From positions 24,688,013 to 24,752,012 of the forward strand of contig NC_087071.1 of assembly GCF_963678635.1 (NCBI RefSeq): a stretch of 64,000 bases of DNA. Direction: 5' to 3'. Shown here piece by piece: positions 21,512 to 31,679 of this stretch (the first letter of the stretch is position 1; each line of letters opens with the position of its first letter). The notes below the pieces were generated by a model, which did no database searches, was not told the origin of the DNA, and was given only the letters and a program-made list of their open reading frames with translations. The translations under genes and the position numbers were made by a program. Source of the DNA: Symsagittifera roscoffensis. Lineage: Eukaryota; Xenacoelomorpha; Acoela; Convolutidae.

Positions 21512-22339
21512 TTAACTCATGTGTTCTCTGGCCTCGCGGTCAAGGTTGAACCGTCCTCTTGCCCTGGAAGCTTCATCCACCTCCATGCGCGACTCTGGCC
21601 TCGAGCTGGTCACTACTCGCTCCTTTGGCCTGGCTCCCTTCTGTGCGTCAAGCTCACGTTGTCGCTGTTCTATTCTCTCCAACTCCGACTTCAGTTGATC
21701 ACGATTCGCGGCGCTCTCCCGCACCCTTAGTTCCTGCTGATGTTCAACTTTTAGCATCTCAAGTAACCTCAGAGTCTGATCTCGCTCGTTGACTGCCTGG
21801 TCTCTCTCCAGCTGAATCTTCTCCCGATCCAGCTTCGCCTGATCCCGATCGAGGTTCGCCTTGTTCCTTTCCTTCTGCGCCTTCTCGAGCTCTTTCTTTA
21901 GAACACCCAGATCCGGATATGCTTCGGTCGTCTGTTGCGCTCGCGTCATCGACGGCACCCTACTCGAGCCCTGGCTTGTAGATCTTGCTGTTGGCCTAGC
22001 CGGTAGTGGGAACTCCCCTGCGCCATATTCAGTGTTGTTACTCAGGCCAGGATTCCTTGCCAAGTCAAAGCCCCTTACTCCTCCATCCACGTTCCAAGAC
22101 AACCATCTGGTCTGTTCTTGGTTTGATATACCCTCGGTGGTGTACCCGATCATCAAGACAGCCTCCGTTGCAGACTCCCTGCACTCACCCTGGTCTTCCA
22201 ACTGGAGGATGGCATTCAGCATTACTGCCATTCTCTCGTCTATCTGGGTATAGTCCAGGTCCCTCAGGCGTCTGTACAGCTCATCAAGAGTGGGCTTCTT
22301 CAGGGCCGCGGGCATGGAATTCCAGAATCGGTCTGCCAT
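21512..22339 (-). CDS. ORF2 N-terminus: conserved head plus coiled coil
   Basis: The start ATG at 22339-22337 (MADRFWNSMP) is conserved in copy B at 47576 (MADRFWKSMP), so I take it as the true ORF2 start. Residues 1-110 are a conserved globular-looking region (LDELYRRLRDLDY, TRWLSWNVDG). Residues about 150-250 are a long Glu/Lys/Gln/Arg coiled coil (repeats of ERDQA, DRDQAKLDREK). The frame stops at TAA (21514-21512), where copy B has GAG. Possible roles such as oligomerisation are inference. Confidence 0.8.
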   Translation of the reverse strand: MADRFWNSMPAALKKPTLDELYRRLRDLDYTQIDERMAVMLNAILQLEDQGECRESATEAVLMIGYTTEGISNQEQTRWLSWNVDGGVRGFDLARNPGLSNNTEYGAGEFPLPARPTARSTSQGSSRVPSMTRAQQTTEAYPDLGVLKKELEKAQKERNKANLDRDQAKLDREKIQLERDQAVNERDQTLRLLEMLKVEHQQELRVRESAANRDQLKSELERIEQRQRELDAQKGARPKERVVTSSRPESRMEVDEASRARGRFNLDREAREHMS

Positions 22340-22863
22340 TCTTCGTGACTTCGGGATGTATATAGGTATGTGTTAACCAGCTCAAGAATTACCTTACCAG
22401 CTCAAGAATTACCTTACCGACTGAAGTATTACCCAACTCAAGAATTCTCTAGAAATGTTCCCTTGCAAACACTTGCTGTAGGTGTCGATTATCGCGAGTT
22501 CAATCAAGATTTCTCTTTCTGTCTCTCGCTTGAGTGTAGTTGGATTTTCAACTTTGTTTTTCAAATTTGATCTGAAAACAGAAACCATGTTAAAACTTAA
22601 CTTGTCATGTTCCTAACCTAGAGACCCCCCTTTTCACCAGTATGGTTAAAATCTTATCATTTTCACTCTATTAAAAACGATTCAATTGGAATTTCCTTAA
22701 AAGCATGCAGATTCATTTTATGTTTTAGCACCGTTAATTCTTTTTTTTTTTAAATTTAATTGTCATGCCAATCACGTCTTAAGATCCCTTTACCTGTGCC
22801 GCACCCCAGTACCTAACTCAAGACTCCTCCCTCACATCCAACTCGAGACCCCGTGTCCCCAAC
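22340..22863 (-). other. Element A gap between gag-pol and ORF2
   Basis: About 520 bp without coding. In sense orientation it ends in repeats of GGTAATTCTTGAGCTGGTAA (22377-22450, unit 20 bp, about three copies, the last degenerate), then ORF2's ATG. Splice-donor-like CTG|GTAAGG occurs in the repeat. The homologous gap in B has different 20-bp repeats that carry the same hexamer in reverse (CTCAAG). Confidence 0.65.
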
Positions 22864-24141
22864 TCAGGCGATGCTCAAGTAGTATTTTTTGTGCAGATAC
22901 ACCATTATCTCAGTTTCCGCAAAGACTACATGTAGGATAGCGTACAATTCCCTCGACCTCAGTCTGCCCCTGTTTGGGTCATACACCGGCATTGAGACCT
23001 CCGTTATTCCTCTTTCAATCATGAAGTCTCGTAGTCTTGTTAGTGCCAACATCACGTGTTCGGGATCAATTGTGTTCCTGTCATTGACCCTCGTCACTAG
23101 GAAGCACAGATATTTGCCCGGAACTTGTGCTACTGACGGTGGAAGCGCTGCCATCCCTCCCAGTCCTGGTCTCTGTCTGAACAGAAACTCTACATTCTGG
23201 TACTCTCTTTTGAAATCAGCTTCCAATCTTGATTTGAAACTCATGTCCGCCGTGATGCAGATCGCGCTGGTCCTGTTTGACAGGATGAAGTCGCTATCCG
23301 TTATCATGATGTTCTCCGAGTATTCATTGGGTATTTCGAATTTCGTTTTGAAATTCCGACCTTTAGTAGGCTCTGGCTCTTCTTCCTCCAGTTCCAATTC
23401 GCTCGTTTCTCTCACTTCCTTGAGCTTCTTTATCATCAAATTTTCGGTGTGGGTAAGTCCTACCCCCACTCCCCGGACAAAAATATTTATCGACGTCCCC
23501 GTCGATGTTGTCGGGTCTGAATTGTCCTGAGGAATGTCCAGTGGCCTGTCTGTTGCCGTCCATCCGAAAAGAGGGTCCTCTGTCTTCATGTAATTTGCTG
23601 CTGATACATCGACTTGCTGAATGCTTTGTCCTTCGCGGCACTCGTCTTTGACATCACGCATCCACTCTAGAATCCTCAAGTTCGTGTTCTCCCTCCTCTC
23701 TATCTCACTCTGTTCGAGATCCGTTTCTAATTCTGGCGTCGAGTAATCATCCTGCGGATAATGACCACCATCGTCAATGACCTGCCATTCCTCTCCGGCT
23801 TCCAGTTCACCCGCGCTCAGTAGTTCCTCGCCCAGTTTGTCTGGCTGTATCTTATCGATCAAGAAGTCATCCCCGTACCTGTTGTACCTCATGCCGGTGC
23901 GTTTACGATTACCAGTTCTGGTTTCCGGTGGTGTCGGTCGATCCGGCTCCATCCACTTCGGCACCTCATCTTGCTCCGGGTCGTTCCAGTCTTCTTCTAC
24001 AAATGATCCTGCATCAGACTCTCCTCCTATCTTTTCGTTGTCGTCCAAACTCAAGTTCTCATTACCATCATTTTTCTCTCTGGTGCCTTTTTCATTCACT
24101 TCACACGCTGGCTCTACCACCAGGTACTCAAGACCCTCCAT
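22864..24141 (-). CDS. Gag-Pol C-terminal extension with macro-like domain
   Basis: 425 codons starting MEGLEYLVVEP, in a different frame from the integrase piece because of a deletion just upstream; copy B shows it was fused to integrase. Residues 1-200 are acidic and low complexity. Residues about 270-420 resemble macro domains of the TARG1-like type in order: ICITADMSFKSRLEADFKREY, then KYLCFLVTR, then HVMLALTRLRDFMIERGITEVSMP, then YAILHVVFAETEIMVYLH. The Gly-rich loops that bind ADP-ribose are replaced (MSFKSR; YDPNRGRL), so binding or catalysis is uncertain. The assignment is by pattern memory only. Confidence 0.6.
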   Translation of the reverse strand: MEGLEYLVVEPACEVNEKGTREKNDGNENLSLDDNEKIGGESDAGSFVEEDWNDPEQDEVPKWMEPDRPTPPETRTGNRKRTGMRYNRYGDDFLIDKIQPDKLGEELLSAGELEAGEEWQVIDDGGHYPQDDYSTPELETDLEQSEIERRENTNLRILEWMRDVKDECREGQSIQQVDVSAANYMKTEDPLFGWTATDRPLDIPQDNSDPTTSTGTSINIFVRGVGVGLTHTENLMIKKLKEVRETSELELEEEEPEPTKGRNFKTKFEIPNEYSENIMITDSDFILSNRTSAICITADMSFKSRLEADFKREYQNVEFLFRQRPGLGGMAALPPSVAQVPGKYLCFLVTRVNDRNTIDPEHVMLALTRLRDFMIERGITEVSMPVYDPNRGRLRSRELYAILHVVFAETEIMVYLHKKYYLSIA

Positions 24142-24193
24142 GTCCTTCGGTATGCACCAATCTTCTGGGGACGGGACGTGAGGCTTCAGATTT

Positions 24194-25213
24194 TCATAAT
24201 GTGCCGCTCGCCCACGCCGTGTTCCTCCTGCATAGCTCGTTCAACTCCTGTTGTCTTTTGATCGCTTCTTTCACGTATGCCTGAGGCGACGTCCTTTTCC
24301 CTTCGTATTCCGGGTAAAAGAATGTCAGAGGCATTGCTCTCTCCCTGCCCGTCAACATCATGAAAGGACTGATGCCCGTCGTTGAGTGCTGTGTACTGTT
24401 GTAGGCTCCTACTACCTGTGGCAGATATTTGTCCCACTCCGTCATGTATCTTGAGCAGTACACCCTTAACATGTTGACCAGTGTCCTGTTCTGTCTCTCT
24501 ACCAACCCATTGGTCTGTGGATGATAGGTCGTCGAGTGTGCTTGAGCAATGTGCGATCTCTTCATCAATTCTTTTGTCAAGTCCCCCACGAAAGCTTTGC
24601 CGTTGTCCGACTGGAAAGTCATTGGACAACCATACCGCGATATCCAATGCGTTATCAGATGATCACATGTCTCTTCGGCCGAGGCTGTCTGGCACGGAAC
24701 CGCTTCCGCCAACTTTGTGAAGTGATCTATTATAACCAGTATCTGGTTGTATCCCGACTCTGTCATGCAGATTTTTTGATGGTCTATCTGCACCACTTCA
24801 TTGAACTCCGAGCTCTCAACGGACTTGAGGGGAAACTTCATCTTCCTTGGGTCTTTTACCTGGAGACATGCCAGGCAGGCATTCACCCATCTCTCGCAAG
24901 CTTTTCTCATTCCTGGCCAATCAAATCTGTGAAATATCCTTTGTTGTACTTTGTCTATCCCCTGGTGGCCCATCTGGTCGTGTGATCTGAAAAGCACCTC
25001 TGTCTGGTACAATTGTGGTAGTATGATGAGGTTGTGTTTGTGTAATATCTTTTCCTCATCTCTCCTCTTGCACGCTACCACTCCATCAGCTGTGTGATAA
25101 AGTAAGTCTTTCTTTTCTTTGTAGAACTGGCTCAAGATCTTGTAGCTGTCTTCCTCAAGTTCCCCCTTCTCCTTGACCCCCGACTGGATCCATTTGGAGA
25201 GGTTACTTGTCAT
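24194..25213 (-). CDS. pol: Integrase, truncated
   Basis: 339 codons from an internal Met. An HHCC zinc-binding N-domain (HDQMGHQG near 75, CLAC near 112) is followed by the catalytic core: Asp in QIDHQK (near 143), Asp in SDNGKAF (near 203) and Glu in LVERQNRT, with exactly 35 residues between the last two. A deletion of about 195 bp relative to copy B at about 24200 removes the SH3-like C-terminal domain and shifts the frame, so this copy should not give a normal integrase. Confidence 0.9.
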   Translation of the reverse strand: MTSNLSKWIQSGVKEKGELEEDSYKILSQFYKEKKDLLYHTADGVVACKRRDEEKILHKHNLIILPQLYQTEVLFRSHDQMGHQGIDKVQQRIFHRFDWPGMRKACERWVNACLACLQVKDPRKMKFPLKSVESSEFNEVVQIDHQKICMTESGYNQILVIIDHFTKLAEAVPCQTASAEETCDHLITHWISRYGCPMTFQSDNGKAFVGDLTKELMKRSHIAQAHSTTYHPQTNGLVERQNRTLVNMLRVYCSRYMTEWDKYLPQVVGAYNSTQHSTTGISPFMMLTGRERAMPLTFFYPEYEGKRTSPQAYVKEAIKRQQELNELCRRNTAWASGTL

Positions 25214-25250
25214 TTTGTCATTCTTCTGGGCTCTTATTAGGTCTGACAGC

Positions 25251-25841
25251 CTATATCTCGCCTTGACATGCTCCTTTCACGCATATCATCCTTTTCACGA
25301 TTTTCATATCATCTTCTGGCACCAGATTCGTTCTGATGTTTGAGTTGCATGATAGTTCCCTGAATGGTTTCCTTGCGACCGCAATTTTCTCAAGTTCCTC
25401 ACCACCTCGCATCTCCTGTATGTCCATGTTGTATGTTCCTGAAGATGGATCCGTCTGTAACTCCCTGTCGTGGTGCCTTGTCTTCTCTTCCGCCAATATC
25501 ATGCACAGACTGTCTTGGTTTTCGCTGTTCTCATCCGAGTCTTCATCCCATCCTTCACGCTCCCCGGACAATTTTCCTTCTCCGGTTCCTTCTTCCGTGA
25601 ACCTGCAACACTCCCCGGACTCTTGACCTAGTCCCAGGTGTTCAGTATCTTCCTTGAACGTCACTTTCTTTTTCCTAACCTTGGTCTGCTCCAGAATATC
25701 TTCGGGGATTTTGTCAACTAGTGACCGCACGACATCTTTGCTGTCAGTGACGCTTCCTCTTGATGAGTCAGTATCGTTCACTGTCTCTTTTCTCCGAAGT
25801 ATAGTGAATTCCGGTTTCTCTTGACCCTTCTCCTGGATCAC
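25251..25841 (-). pseudogene. pol: Pol linker between RNase H and integrase (frame fragment)
   Basis: 196 codons of acidic, Ser/Glu-rich linker, homologous to about residues 590-800 of the copy B frame at 42090-46199. Small deletions cut it from its neighbours: one at about 25850 (about 20 bp, creating a TGA) and one at about 25257. No domain is recognised. Confidence 0.75.
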
Positions 25842-25848
25842 GGGCTTA

Positions 25849-28800
25849 TCACCTCATTAAGTCTTCATCTATCTGTGCAGTTCCTGCTTCCACCTGGTTA
25901 AGATCATAGCCTTTTGCCTTGAGCGTCTCCTTCACGATCTTCGACTTGAGTATAATCTCAATCGGAATCCTCTTGCTCTTCCTCAAGATGGTCTTCTCTG
26001 GAGGCTCTTTAGGCAATTCAGGATGATCTTCTATCGGTTTGCCTGACTTGTCCAGCCATCTCGTGAGTGGAAGACTGTCGTACGTTTCCTTGTCCATGAA
26101 TGAGAAGCCATCTTTGATTTCAGGTCTGTCTGCCTCTCTTTTCTCTTGTCTCTCATAGAACTCCGTCTTCTTACTCAAGCTGTCGGCATTCTGATGTTTA
26201 TCTCGCGTTCTGTGCTCAATTATCATGTTGTATCCGTCTAGGCGAACTATCCACCTCCCAATGTAACTTTGGTCCATTGAGTACGTTTTCAGCCAGCTCA
26301 GTGCTCTGTTGTCGACTCGCAACTTGAATGGCTCACTGCCCAGGTATGCCCTGTATTTCTCGACAAAGGTAACCACCGCGAACATCTCCGCTTTCGGTGC
26401 TCCGTACTTCATTTCCGTGTCACTCAGGACTTTGCTCCCGTACGCTATTGGTCTCAAGACTGTCTTCCCATTCCATTCTTGTTCTTGGTGGAGAATCCCA
26501 GAAATCGCGACTACCGACGCATCCGTGTCCAGCACGTACATCCCTTTCTCAGTCGGCATACCCAGTACTGGTGCCTCACATAGCTCTTTCTTTATTCTCT
26601 GGAATGACTCTTCTGCTGCGTTGTTCCACGTGAACTTCTTGCCCTTGTGTCTCATTAATTGTTGCATCGGGTATACCTTGTCTGCATAGCCTTTGATGAA
26701 CTCTCTATAATAATTAGCGAAACCCAGGAAGCTCATCAACTGGTGCTCTGTCTTCGGTGATTTCCAGGTCAGGACTGCTTCCACAGCGTCCGTATCAGGT
26801 CTGATGCCGTGCTTGTCTACCATCCTGCCCAAGTATTTTATTGAGTCCTTGAGTATCTCGCACTTTGATGGTTTACACTTTAGCCCCGACCTCTTCATGC
26901 ATGCAAACACTTCGTCTAGTCTCTCAATGTGGTCTTCCAGTGTTGGCGTCGCTATTACCACGTCATCCACGTAGCACATTACCAGGTTGCCATACTTCTT
27001 CGTTACGCCTATCAGCGCGTGTGCCATCAACCGCTGAAACGTGGCTGTGGCATTGCAAAGTCCAAACGGCATCCGTTTCCATTGAAACAGACCCAGCTCG
27101 CAGGCAAACCCTGTCTTGTCCCTGTCCTGCCTCCTTAGTGGTACTTGCCAAAAGGCCGAGCCTAAATCAAGAGTCGTAAAAAATTTTGCATCACCTAACT
27201 TCGAGAGGCTCTCATCAATCCTAGGTATGGGATAGGCATCCTTCACCGTGACGGAGTTCAGGTATCGAAAGTCACAACAAAACCTCAACTGGTCGCCTTT
27301 CTTTTTGGCCATCACTACTCCACCCGCCCACGGTGACTTGGATGGTTCTATCATGTCATACTCTAGTAACGTCTCGATCTCTTTTCTACACGCGTCCGAT
27401 TTGTGTGGGGTCATGCGCCTCGCCCCCTCCCTGTGTGGTACCGCGTTTTCCTCAAGTTCTATTTCATGCTCAACGAAATTACAACACCCGATATCCGCCT
27501 TATGCCTCGAAAAAACTTCCTCGTTCCGCTCTAGTACGTCCTTGATGGCTTCGAGCTGTTCATCTTTCAGTTTGCCCCTCAAATGTTCAATCTCCGGCAG
27601 GACCGGTTTTTCATTTTGCATTTCATCTAGTGTGGGTCGCTCTGGAAAGTTCGAACAGCTCGACAGCCCATCATCCGTTTCTGACTTAAGTGATTTAATA
27701 AGACCTGAAGAATCTTTTATTTCCTGCAATCGTCTCAAGATACAAATTTTGACCCTGTGATTGGGACAATCAACAACTTCATTTTGTTTTGAGTTCTCAA
27801 TTGTTTCATATCGAGTTTTAACCGGTAAAGCATATCCCAGTTTCCTCCCTCTCTGTATCGTGATCGTTATATCAAGGGTATTCAACAAGACACTGACGCA
27901 GAGGCCGCTCTTCGTTATCGAAAATGATCTTCCTAAAACAGCAGCACTTTGACTATTAGGATTCGGAACTATACACACTTGCTTGTTGTCACTTAGTTCA
28001 TTGTAATTTTTCATCCTCAAACTTACGATTGCCGCTTCATTAGCTTTTAGCCTCACCCTCCTACTCAAGAATACCGGTGCTTTGTTTTCATTTGCCATTA
28101 TTAAATTTACCGGTTTTATTGCGTACCTCCTATCCGGGTTCCGTATCCTGAACATTGCGCTATTTAGATCAATCGTTACGTCGAAATTCCTGATGAAGTC
28201 TCTGCCCAAAATGAATTGGTCAGATTCATCTAGGTTTTCTACCACGATAAAGCTCATCCACAGGTTACGTTCCCCCAAGTTGAGGGCTATTATCGGCGTC
28301 CTGCCCAGCACCCGAAGGGCCCCTTTGTTCGCAGCTGACAACCGTATTCTCGAGTCTATCAAGTCACCTTTGTCAAAGCCCATCTTCTCCCATGTTTCGA
28401 TTGGTATGACGCTCAAGACTGCTCCCGTATCCAGTAACCCACGCAATTGAGTCTTTTTGCCACTTATATCTAGCACGTGCCCTGTCACATCTGCCTCCGT
28501 CCCGATGTGCATTGCATCTTCTTCAAGCATGGCGCAGTGTCCAATCGATCTCACTTTCAACTCTTCTTTCCCTACGTAGATTTGCCCAATTAGGTCTTCG
28601 TCACATGTTATCATTGTCTTGGTGTAGATGTTGATCCCGTCTATATTTAGCATCACCTCGTGTGGACCATAAGCTTCAGTATATCTGTTATCAACACGTA
28701 CCGACTTGCTGCCCCCTCTCATGAGTAGTGCTCTCAGCGCTCTAGAAGTCGTTTGTGGGCTTATACAACTCAAGTAATCTGCGTACACGTCAATGTGCAT

Positions 28801-30795
28801 TATTGTCTGGTCGCTCGGTTCGCTCAAGTTTCTGGTTACCTCATGGCCGCCCACTGTGATCATCGACATTATTCTTGCCCCGATTTTCGATATGCCAAAA
28901 GGCTTACCTGTCACGATTTTTACAGTGTTACAATTCCCGGTCTTTGTTGAGCCTGGTACAGCCTCTGGTGTTGGGTTCGATCCGGTTAATGCTTCGTTAA
29001 AATTCAGTTTTTCGATCTCCAGCTTTAGTCGTTGCTCTATTTCTTTCGCAGCCAGATCCTGTTTCACTTTGGCAATTGCTTCCGTCGCCGCTTTCTCATA
29101 ATTTATCTCTAGAGAATTCCCTGCCGCGGATTCTATCGCACCATTAACATGTGTTACAGCTTTCACTGTCTTCGTTGGCAATTCCGTGCTTGGTGTTCCT
29201 AAGTTCCTCGATTCAAACTCGTTTTGCATGTTCCGCTGATTCTGCACCGCCGCTAATGCCAACTTATGTTTGGGGTGACTCTGGTCCTTGACCGCTTCCC
29301 AGAACAAGGGACAATCCATTGTGAAGTGCGCCTCCTGGTTACAGAAGAAGCATCTAGCGCCTATCTTGATGATTAAGCCATTATAGTACTCGTGTTCCTC
29401 CATCTGGCTCATGTCCTCCTCATCCGGTGCGTATCCTAGGCTCTTCATGCCTTGTTTGTATGTTGTGCAGTCAGCCACGTGGTGGTCCGCTGACCCGCAG
29501 TTCGCGCATGATCTGCGCTTGTCCATATCATCTCTAGGTTTGTACCATGATGACCTCTGGGGTTGGCTTCCCCCCTGTGTGTTCCTGTTTTCCGAATATG
29601 AGTATTTCTTGGGCTTCATCAGCATGTATTCCCTTGATTTCTGTCTCATTTCTTCTGGGGTTGGTGCGCTGTCTTTCGACAATGTGAAGTATGTAGCTAA
29701 CATTGTCCTTAAGTCATCACTTTTTACCCCATCAATGAACTTCGAGGCAATGCTGAAGTTTCTTCTGTTTGTCGACTCCTCTGGGTCACTCCTCCTTCTC
29801 ATGCTCTCGAGATCATCTAGGAACCGATCTATTGACTCGTCGTCCCTCTGCCTTCTCTTTTCAAATCGCATCATCGCTTGGTGACCCTTCATGCCTGACC
29901 CGAATCGATTCAGTAATATCTCGAAGATCTTGTCCGCGGTGTCGCGTTCTTCTTCCTTCTTTGCGACCACGCATTTTAATGCCGTGCCTTCTAAGTTGCT
30001 GAGTATGGCCGTGCATGCTTGTCTTTCATCATTTAAGTTATCTTGCTCTAGGTGTAATCTCATCACTTCCACCCAAGTGTCGATGCATCCATCGGAGTCG
30101 TCTTTGAATTCCTTTGGCTTCTTGAAAGTTTTTCTTGATTTTCCGTCCCTCCTATCGCTCGAGTCAGTGTTCCTCGTGGTGAAGGCCTCTAGAGTCCTGT
30201 TCATCATCTCCCAAGTGCTTGCCCATGTCATAGCATCCGGACCTGCGTTGCTGTTAGCTGTTGAGTCCCCCGGGCCAGTCGTTGTACTTGACGTTCCATT
30301 CTTCATGATTGTTTTAGCAGCTGTTGGTGCTATGCTCACCGTGTCCCGGGTTAAGGGCAACGGTGTCGATTGCCGTTTGCCCCTTTGTGGTTCCACAAAG
30401 TCAACTCTGGTGCCTTGCGTGCGATCCGCTGCCGGTCTTTCTTGTGAGGTAGAATTTCTTAAGATTGCATCCAACTTCGCCTGTATTGCACACGAACTTT
30501 CGGCCTGATTCCTGTTCATTATGTCCATTCTTTTTTCCAGGCTACCTAATTGGCTGTTGACATCATCATATCGGTTTTTCAACTGTTGCATATCTTTTTT
30601 GATGTTCTTATCTCGTTCTTCATTGGTGGCATCTACCTTGTCCGACATCTGCTGGAGTCTCTCGTCTGTCGCCTTAGCCAGGTTAAAATAACTATCCAGA
30701 TACTCGTGTTTGTTGTATTTCAACTCTTTCCTTATTAAGTCTCTATCTTCCTCACTGTACTTCAGTCTCTTGTCGATCTGATTTAGTTTTGTCAT
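25849..30795 (-). CDS. gag-pol: Gag-Pol: capsid, zinc knuckles, protease, RT, RNase H
   Basis: 1,648 codons; the Met at 30795 is internal, because an upstream frameshift separates it from the true gag start. Order: coiled coil (about 5-95), capsid-like region (about 220-400), two CCHC knuckles CX2CX4HX4C (near 427 and 480), aspartic protease (LLDTGAVLSVIP near 790; ILGRDF), reverse transcriptase (LDLGSAFWQVPL near 1205, MPFGLCNATATF near 1245, YVDDVV near 1277), RNase H (LDTDAS near 1421). Gag and Pol share one frame. The catalytic residues seen are intact. Confidence 0.95.
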   Translation of the reverse strand: MTKLNQIDKRLKYSEEDRDLIRKELKYNKHEYLDSYFNLAKATDERLQQMSDKVDATNEERDKNIKKDMQQLKNRYDDVNSQLGSLEKRMDIMNRNQAESSCAIQAKLDAILRNSTSQERPAADRTQGTRVDFVEPQRGKRQSTPLPLTRDTVSIAPTAAKTIMKNGTSSTTTGPGDSTANSNAGPDAMTWASTWEMMNRTLEAFTTRNTDSSDRRDGKSRKTFKKPKEFKDDSDGCIDTWVEVMRLHLEQDNLNDERQACTAILSNLEGTALKCVVAKKEEERDTADKIFEILLNRFGSGMKGHQAMMRFEKRRQRDDESIDRFLDDLESMRRRSDPEESTNRRNFSIASKFIDGVKSDDLRTMLATYFTLSKDSAPTPEEMRQKSREYMLMKPKKYSYSENRNTQGGSQPQRSSWYKPRDDMDKRRSCANCGSADHHVADCTTYKQGMKSLGYAPDEEDMSQMEEHEYYNGLIIKIGARCFFCNQEAHFTMDCPLFWEAVKDQSHPKHKLALAAVQNQRNMQNEFESRNLGTPSTELPTKTVKAVTHVNGAIESAAGNSLEINYEKAATEAIAKVKQDLAAKEIEQRLKLEIEKLNFNEALTGSNPTPEAVPGSTKTGNCNTVKIVTGKPFGISKIGARIMSMITVGGHEVTRNLSEPSDQTIMHIDVYADYLSCISPQTTSRALRALLMRGGSKSVRVDNRYTEAYGPHEVMLNIDGINIYTKTMITCDEDLIGQIYVGKEELKVRSIGHCAMLEEDAMHIGTEADVTGHVLDISGKKTQLRGLLDTGAVLSVIPIETWEKMGFDKGDLIDSRIRLSAANKGALRVLGRTPIIALNLGERNLWMSFIVVENLDESDQFILGRDFIRNFDVTIDLNSAMFRIRNPDRRYAIKPVNLIMANENKAPVFLSRRVRLKANEAAIVSLRMKNYNELSDNKQVCIVPNPNSQSAAVLGRSFSITKSGLCVSVLLNTLDITITIQRGRKLGYALPVKTRYETIENSKQNEVVDCPNHRVKICILRRLQEIKDSSGLIKSLKSETDDGLSSCSNFPERPTLDEMQNEKPVLPEIEHLRGKLKDEQLEAIKDVLERNEEVFSRHKADIGCCNFVEHEIELEENAVPHREGARRMTPHKSDACRKEIETLLEYDMIEPSKSPWAGGVVMAKKKGDQLRFCCDFRYLNSVTVKDAYPIPRIDESLSKLGDAKFFTTLDLGSAFWQVPLRRQDRDKTGFACELGLFQWKRMPFGLCNATATFQRLMAHALIGVTKKYGNLVMCYVDDVVIATPTLEDHIERLDEVFACMKRSGLKCKPSKCEILKDSIKYLGRMVDKHGIRPDTDAVEAVLTWKSPKTEHQLMSFLGFANYYREFIKGYADKVYPMQQLMRHKGKKFTWNNAAEESFQRIKKELCEAPVLGMPTEKGMYVLDTDASVVAISGILHQEQEWNGKTVLRPIAYGSKVLSDTEMKYGAPKAEMFAVVTFVEKYRAYLGSEPFKLRVDNRALSWLKTYSMDQSYIGRWIVRLDGYNMIIEHRTRDKHQNADSLSKKTEFYERQEKREADRPEIKDGFSFMDKETYDSLPLTRWLDKSGKPIEDHPELPKEPPEKTILRKSKRIPIEIILKSKIVKETLKAKGYDLNQVEAGTAQIDEDLMR

Positions 30796-31403
30796 CAGGT
30801 CTCCAAGCTCAAGGGTAGCTGTTTCATGATCAGCCGTTGTCTTGTTTCCAGCTGTCGCTTCCTTTCTGGCTTGTTCTTCCTTTGGGTCGGCTTCTGTCGC
30901 CTTTGCTTTGTGCTCACTGTCCCAAATGTTCGTGCTCTTCCAGTCTGTGATTCCTCGGCCGTGTTGTCTTTCGATTTCATTCCGACCATCATCGCCAACT
31001 TTTCTGTAAAAGATGTCTTCTTTACTTGAGAGTCATCTTTCACCGTTTCTCGGGTATTGCCTGTTGTGTCTTCCAACGCGTCTATCGGCGAAAACTCCAC
31101 GGTTTTTGGATTTTGATCTTCCATATGGGGCATCGGTGTGGATTCCGTTGTCTTTTTTTCCACTTCATCTACGCTCTGGTCTGGTGTCTCTAGGTCGATT
31201 TCGATTGTGGGCTCCACCTGTTTTTCCCTCGCATCTTCTCGCGTCTTGCTCTCGGCGCCACTTCTCGTGCTGACCATGCTAACTGAAAAGTTATTTTTTG
31301 TTTTGCCTGGGCCCCTTGATGTCGTTCCACGCAGCGACGAGTTATATTTCGTGTTTGATCCACTTGACCTTTTTTCAAGCACCGATACCCTACTCCGTCT
31401 CAT
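30795..31403 (-). CDS. gag: Gag N-terminus, cut by frameshift
   Basis: It starts MRRSRVSVLEKRS, the same start as copy B at 38316. Up to FGTVSTK it aligns with B. A net +1 change near 30893 then diverts the frame into a basic tail and a stop overlapping the next frame by one base. Ser/Thr/Glu-rich, with no domain recognised. A regulated frameshift is unlikely because B is continuous at this point. Confidence 0.8.
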   Translation of the reverse strand: MRRSRVSVLEKRSSGSNTKYNSSLRGTTSRGPGKTKNNFSVSMVSTRSGAESKTREDAREKQVEPTIEIDLETPDQSVDEVEKKTTESTPMPHMEDQNPKTVEFSPIDALEDTTGNTRETVKDDSQVKKTSFTEKLAMMVGMKSKDNTAEESQTGRARTFGTVSTKQRRQKPTQRKNKPERKRQLETRQRLIMKQLPLSLET

Positions 31404-31679
31404 TATTTCTATTTACAATTGCTCTTATTTACAATATTATTTTATATACAATTCTATTCTAAGAATAAAAAATTTTGTGGAAACAAATTCTTAAAAGAAA
31501 ATATACAACGTGAAAAAAAACCTTGTTCCAGTTCTCTAAAATCTTCGAGTAATTTTCTTTATTCGTGGTCCCAACTGTACCGGGTTCCAATTAGTCTTGT
31601 TCTGTCTTAATCCTGTCTTAAAACAGCTTGTTGTAATTTTACTTCAATTTTTATATTGTCCTTAGACTTCCAGTTACCG
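31404..31679 (-). other. Element A leader, segment next to gag
   Basis: AT-rich, with no coding. On the sense strand it runs from the 14-bp array to the gag ATG. Weakly similar to 38045-38315 in B. Confidence 0.4.

Noticed and set aside
20087-21514. Stop-codon read-through as a means of splitting ORF2 in element A
   Set aside because: B has AAG and GAG at the two positions; no conserved stop context, so simple nonsense changes are likelier.
22889-23530. 213-codon frame antisense to the macro-like region
   Set aside because: Mirror of a coding region; the same shadow appears in B at 46238-47020.
30795-31403. Programmed frameshift between gag and pol in element A
   Set aside because: Copy B is continuous at the same position, so the A frameshift is a mutation.
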